Positions 5,145 through 7,749 of a stretch of 7,749 nt of DNA are shown here, one piece after another. The notes beneath the pieces are model-generated. The model saw only the letters and a program-made list of their open reading frames with translations. It ran no database searches and was not told the origin of the DNA. The position numbers were made by a program, and so were the translations under genes. The first letter of the stretch is position 1. Each line of letters starts with the position of its first letter. Source of the DNA: Deltaproteobacteria bacterium (lineage in GTDB: Bacteria; Desulfobacterota; Desulfobacteria; Desulfobacterales; JAFDCJ01); the NCBI GenBank assembly GCA_019310665.1, contig JAFDDW010000300.1, forward strand, positions 1-7,749, in the 5' to 3' direction.

Positions 5145-5616
5145 ATTTTATTTCATGATAAAAACCTAATTCCTTGTTATCACCGCTGTTATAAAAGTGC
5201 TTCTCACCTTCGGAAAAATCCTCGGTATCAGGGATATCATCCCAGTCGATCATTTTTTCATACTCAGAAATGTCGGGTAACTCAGGGTACTCAGTCTTTC
5301 CTGCCACATCTGGATATTCTTCTTCCTCCTCAAAATCTTCAATCGAGGCTATCTCATCAACCCTATGGCTGTTCATCATCGCTGAGGTTTGATCAAGGAC
5401 TTCTTTAGCCCAGTCTTTCTGTTCCACCTTAAAAAGATCAAATAGAATGGACTGATCAATATTTGTATCTTGTAGAATTGGTTCATCATTAAAGGTTGGT
5501 GGGTACACCATGAAGATATATTTACATTTAGAGCATTTGACCAGTGATCCGGTGGGTTTTACAAGGTCGCTGTCAAAACGAAATAATGATTGACATGATA
5601 CACAGGGTATTTGCAT
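5128..5616 (-). CDS. MJ0042-type zinc-ribbon protein, acidic, unknown function
   Basis: 162 residues from the ATG at 5616, chosen because AAGGA lies six bases upstream and the zinc ribbon then begins at once; the frame runs on to an ATG at 5664. Cys5/Cys8 and Cys28/Cys31 form two CxxC knuckles, in the pattern IPCVSCQSLFRF and KCSKCKYIFMVYPP. This is the MJ0042/zinc_ribbon_5 domain common in Desulfobacterota and Myxococcota. The rest (about 45-162) is very acidic, with an EEEEE run near residue 97 and many Asp-Glu-Tyr segments to about residue 136, and looks largely disordered. There is no membrane segment, unlike many family members. The domain probably binds zinc and mediates protein or nucleic-acid contact, but no function is known. 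It converges on the ExeA-like gene with a 17-bp tail overlap, and both share AT-rich composition. Confidence 0.85.
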   Translation of the reverse strand: MQIPCVSCQSLFRFDSDLVKPTGSLVKCSKCKYIFMVYPPTFNDEPILQDTNIDQSILFDLFKVEQKDWAKEVLDQTSAMMNSHRVDEIASIEDFEEEEEYPDVAGKTEYPELPDISEYEKMIDWDDIPDTEDFSEGEKHFYNSGDNKELGFYHEIKFKMPN

Positions 5617-5656
5617 AGGTATTCCTTTGTGCCTGTTCTCCTGGCCGTGTTGAAGC

Positions 5657-5677
5657 CAGCGCATCTAACAGCGCTGT
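5657..5677. repeat. Inverted repeat in the leader of the zinc-ribbon gene
   Basis: cagcgc (5657-5662) and gcgctg (5671-5676) form a 6-bp stem with an 8-base loop. The perfect palindrome acagcgctgt lies at 5668-5677. It is about 40 bases upstream of the zinc-ribbon start, where a leader structure or operator could sit. No stronger evidence is available. Confidence 0.3.
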
Positions 5678-5795
5678 GGCCTCTATCTGTATATCGGCAA
5701 TACTGGAAGGATCTTAAGCGTATAATGACGGGCATGCTTACCCAATTTTTTTTTGAAAAATCAGGTAGAGATTTTTAATATACAGTCGTCTTTTA

Positions 5796-5824
5796 TTGAC
5801 ATTCCAAAAGGTACTCTGTATACG
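5796..5824 (+). promoter_or_regulatory. Sigma-70-like promoter upstream of the carboxylase gene
   Basis: A perfect -35 TTGACA (5796-5801), a 17-base spacer and the -10 TATACG (5819-5824, four of six matches). It points toward the carboxyltransferase gene, and would give a leader of about 245 bases. No other gene lies between, so it is the best promoter candidate for that gene. Confidence 0.55.
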
Positions 5825-5830
5825 GTATAC
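5818..5830. promoter_or_regulatory. Candidate operator: palindrome GTATACGGTATAC
   Basis: Two GTATAC half-sites flank a single G, giving a 13-bp palindrome that begins one base before, and covers, the -10 hexamer of the promoter above. A protein bound here would block RNA polymerase, so a repressor site is likely if the promoter is real. GTATAC cores are known among GntR-family operators, but the regulator cannot be identified from this window. Confidence 0.45.
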
Positions 5831-5958
5831 GCATTGAGCGAGGAATCGCTGACACACCCTTACTTTTTGAGCCAGATTTATAATCGTATCAATAGCGTCA
5901 CAAGGATAAGTTTTTAAACAATCGGAACATTCTGAAATTATGGCTATAATTTACCTAA

Positions 5959-5990
5959 TCAACCAGTCAACCAGTCAACTATTCAACGAG
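5959..5990 (+). repeat. Four tandem 8-bp units TCAACNNN
   Basis: Units start at 5959, 5967, 5975 and 5983: tcaaccag, tcaaccag, tcaactat and tcaacgag. TCAAC is fixed in all four and the last three bases vary. The array lies in the leader of the carboxyltransferase gene if transcription starts at the promoter near 5820. Confidence 0.8.
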
Positions 5991-6076
5991 GTCTTTAATT
6001 AAGACTACTGGCTTCTTCAAAGACCGTGCTTTTAAGTTGTATAAATTCTGATATATAAAAATAAGGATGGTGAGAA

Positions 6077-7639
6077 ATGACACAATCCAAAACCCATCAA
6101 AGTGAACTGGAACGACTTGAAGCCCTTGAAAAAAAGGCTGAAATGGGTGGCGGTCCAAAAGCCCTCGAGCGTCATCACAGCCGAGGTAAGTTGACAGCGC
6201 GCAAGCGTCTCGATCTACTCTTTGATGCGGACAGTTTTGTTGAAGTGAACAAACTGGCCCAAAGCCAGTCGATTGATTTCGGAATGCAGGAAAAAAAGGT
6301 TCCCGGCGATGGTGTGGTCACCGGTTACGGAACCATTGACGGAAGGCTGGTATTCGCTTATGCCCAGGATGTGACCGTACTCGGCGGATCTGTCGGAACG
6401 ATCCACGGGCAGAAAATATGCCGGATCATGGATGAAGCCATTAAAGTTAAAGCGCCTTTGGTGGCTTTGAATGATTCCGGCGGCGGTCGGCTGCATGAAG
6501 GCTTTTTCGCCTCCAAAGGTGTGGCCGGAATGTTTTATCGCAACACGGCCGCCTCCGGTTTGATACCCCAGATTACCGGCATGATGGGCTCCTGCGCCGG
6601 GGTTGCGGTTTATTCACCGGCCTTGACCGATTTTATTGTCATGGTAAAAGGACAAAGCCATATGGTCATAACCGGCCCGCACATTATTAAATCGGTAACC
6701 GGAGAAGAGATCAGTCTCGAAGAACTCGGCGGTGCCAAAGTCCACAGTGAGATCACCGGCCAGGCTCACTTTGTAGCCGAATCCGATCAGGAATGTATCG
6801 AAATTATTAAAAAACTGCTCAGCTATCTGCCTTCAAATAATGGTGAACAACCGCCGGTGGTTAAGAGCAATGATGATCCCGATCGCGTCGACGACAGCCT
6901 GGAAGAGATCGTTCCGGCTGATTTTAGAAAGTCCTATGACATGCACCAGGTGATTTTACAGGTTGTGGATAATCAGGATTTTTATGAAATTTCGCCCCGC
7001 TTTGCCCCCAACATCATCATTGGCTTTGCCCGCATGGATGGGTGCACCGTCGGCATTGTCGCCAACCAACCCCGAATCAAGGCCGGCTGTCTGGATGTAG
7101 ATGCATCCGACAAAGCCGCCCGTTTCATCCGGTTCTGTGATGCCTTTAACATTGCCTTGATCAACTTTGTTGATGTTCCCGGCTACTTTCCGGGTGTCGC
7201 CCAGGAGCGTGCCGGCATCATTCGCCACGGCGCCAAGATGTTGTATGCTTACGCCGAAGCAACCGTGCCCAAGATCACCCTGGCCCTGCGCAAAGAATAC
7301 GGTGGGGCGGTGATGGGAATGTGCTGCATGGGCATGGGAGTGGATCTGATGCTGGCCTGGCCCATTGCCCAGTTGGTCGTCCTCGATACGACGGCGGCCG
7401 TAAATCTAATCTTTCGCAAAGAGATCCAGGCCGCCGATAACCCGGATGAACTCAGACAACAAAAAATTGAAGAATATGACTATAAGTATTCCAATCCCTA
7501 TCATGCGGCGTCCAACATGCTGGTGGATTCCGTTATCAAGCCGCGCGAAACCCGGCCCCAGCTCATAAAGGCCCTGAGAATGCTGAAAAACAAGCAAAGA
7601 CCGGAACCGAACAAAAGACATGGAAATATACCCTTGTAA
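6077..7639 (+). CDS. Acyl-CoA carboxylase, carboxyltransferase (beta) subunit, PccB/MmdA type
   Basis: A complete 520-residue protein, normal length for the family. It has two crotonase-like carboxyltransferase halves (about 25-275 and 280-515). N-half: GGGPKALERHHSRGKLTARKRL, AQDVTVLGGSVG (96-107), LNDSGGGRLHEG, and GSCAGVAVYSPALTDF (171-186, oxyanion segment; the usual CAGG is CAGV here). C-half: INFVDVPGYFPG (362-373), HGAKMLYAYAEATVPKI and RKEYGGA (405-411), ending HGNIPL as in propionyl-CoA carboxylase and methylmalonyl-CoA decarboxylase alpha. It transfers carboxyl between carboxybiotin and an acyl-CoA in the cytoplasm, with a biotin carboxylase or carrier partner not in this window. 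Met413 sits where propionyl-CoA carboxylase has its substrate-selecting Asp, and residues 411-421 are Met/Cys-rich and unusual, so the substrate is uncertain. AAGGA lies nine bases before the ATG. Confidence 0.93.
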   Translation: MTQSKTHQSELERLEALEKKAEMGGGPKALERHHSRGKLTARKRLDLLFDADSFVEVNKLAQSQSIDFGMQEKKVPGDGVVTGYGTIDGRLVFAYAQDVTVLGGSVGTIHGQKICRIMDEAIKVKAPLVALNDSGGGRLHEGFFASKGVAGMFYRNTAASGLIPQITGMMGSCAGVAVYSPALTDFIVMVKGQSHMVITGPHIIKSVTGEEISLEELGGAKVHSEITGQAHFVAESDQECIEIIKKLLSYLPSNNGEQPPVVKSNDDPDRVDDSLEEIVPADFRKSYDMHQVILQVVDNQDFYEISPRFAPNIIIGFARMDGCTVGIVANQPRIKAGCLDVDASDKAARFIRFCDAFNIALINFVDVPGYFPGVAQERAGIIRHGAKMLYAYAEATVPKITLALRKEYGGAVMGMCCMGMGVDLMLAWPIAQLVVLDTTAAVNLIFRKEIQAADNPDELRQQKIEEYDYKYSNPYHAASNMLVDSVIKPRETRPQLIKALRMLKNKQRPEPNKRHGNIPL

Positions 7640-7709
7640 GTTATACCCTGATCTGGAGAATTAAACGGGACTCAATGCTTTGAAGAAAATTTAGCGTTTC
7701 TCGATGAAG

Positions 7710-7749
7710 TGCCTAAAGTTTTAAAATGCCTAAATTGCCTAAAATTAAG
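7710..7749 (+). repeat. TGCCTAAAN repeats, third array (cut by window end)
   Basis: TGCCTAAAG at 7710-7718, an 8-base interruption ttttaaaa, then TGCCTAAAT (7727-7735) and TGCCTAAAA (7736-7744), ending in ttaag. The last 14 bases equal the reverse complement of 529-542. It begins about 70 bases after the carboxylase stop. No intrinsic terminator was seen between 7640 and 7709. Confidence 0.85.

Larger units (their letters stand above)
5617..6076. other. AT-rich intergenic region between divergent zinc-ribbon and carboxylase genes
   Basis: No credible gene is seen in these 460 bases. Contents, left to right: the leader of the zinc-ribbon gene with an inverted repeat, a nine-T tract (5746-5754), a strong promoter with an overlapping palindrome (5796-5830), a TATAAT at 5945-5950 without a good -35, an 8-bp tandem array (5959-5990), and an inverted pair ggtcttt/aaagacc (5990-5996 with 6019-6025). 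The carboxylase start follows, with AAGGA nine bases before the ATG. Confidence 0.6.

Noticed and set aside
5746..5754. Nine-T tract as a plus-strand terminator
   Set aside because: No stable GC-rich stem precedes it and no plus-strand gene ends nearby.
5990..6025. Inverted repeat ggtcttt/aaagacc before the carboxylase gene
   Set aside because: It is a 7-bp arm with a 22-base loop in AT-rich DNA; this is easily chance and has no promoter element beside it.

Overview
The window looks like part of a Desulfobacterota chromosome (sulfate-reducer type, Desulfobacteria-like). This is inferred from the gene families together: a TusA protein beside a rhodanese/persulfide-dioxygenase-like protein, crotonase and biotin-dependent carboxylase genes, an ExeA-type ATPase beside an MJ0042 zinc-ribbon protein, a GEMM-I riboswitch, and intergenic spaces full of short-period repeats. 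No rRNA or other marker gene is present, so the assignment is tentative. No insertion sequence, CRISPR array, tRNA or origin was seen.

Layout. Positions 1-261 (+) hold the end of a PqiC-like ABC-transport auxiliary lipoprotein gene. Positions 262-602 are non-coding and carry two facing arrays of a 9-bp unit (TGCCTAAAN). A block on the minus strand follows: TusA-family protein (603-845), a repeat-rich spacer with a terminator-like hairpin (846-1180), rhodanese plus metallo-beta-lactamase fusion (1181-2335), a spacer with short direct repeats, a crotonase with decarboxylase-like active-site features (2581-3378), and a 77-residue protein of unknown function (3607-3840). Upstream of the last gene, on the same strand, is a cyclic di-GMP-I (GEMM-I) riboswitch (about 3935-4014) with an intrinsic terminator (3889-3922) and a candidate promoter (4038-4066). 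This switch and its small target gene are the most interesting content of the window.

Positions about 4040-5950 are visibly AT-rich. They hold an ExeA/GspA-type AAA ATPase (4239-5144, +) that converges on, and overlaps by 17 bp, an acidic zinc-ribbon protein (5128-5616, -). A 460-bp non-coding stretch follows, with a strong sigma-70-like promoter whose -10 is covered by a 13-bp palindrome, and an 8-bp tandem array. The window ends with a complete acyl-CoA carboxylase carboxyltransferase gene (6077-7639, +) and another TGCCTAAAN array.

How the parts may work together. TusA and the rhodanese/MBL protein fit handling of persulfide sulfur. The crotonase and the carboxyltransferase both fit C3/C4 acyl-CoA metabolism (propionyl-/methylmalonyl-CoA or similar), but they lie on opposite strands 2.6 kb apart and need not be co-regulated. 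The riboswitch ties the 77-residue protein to the cyclic di-GMP lifestyle signal; its architecture suggests the ligand turns the gene off.
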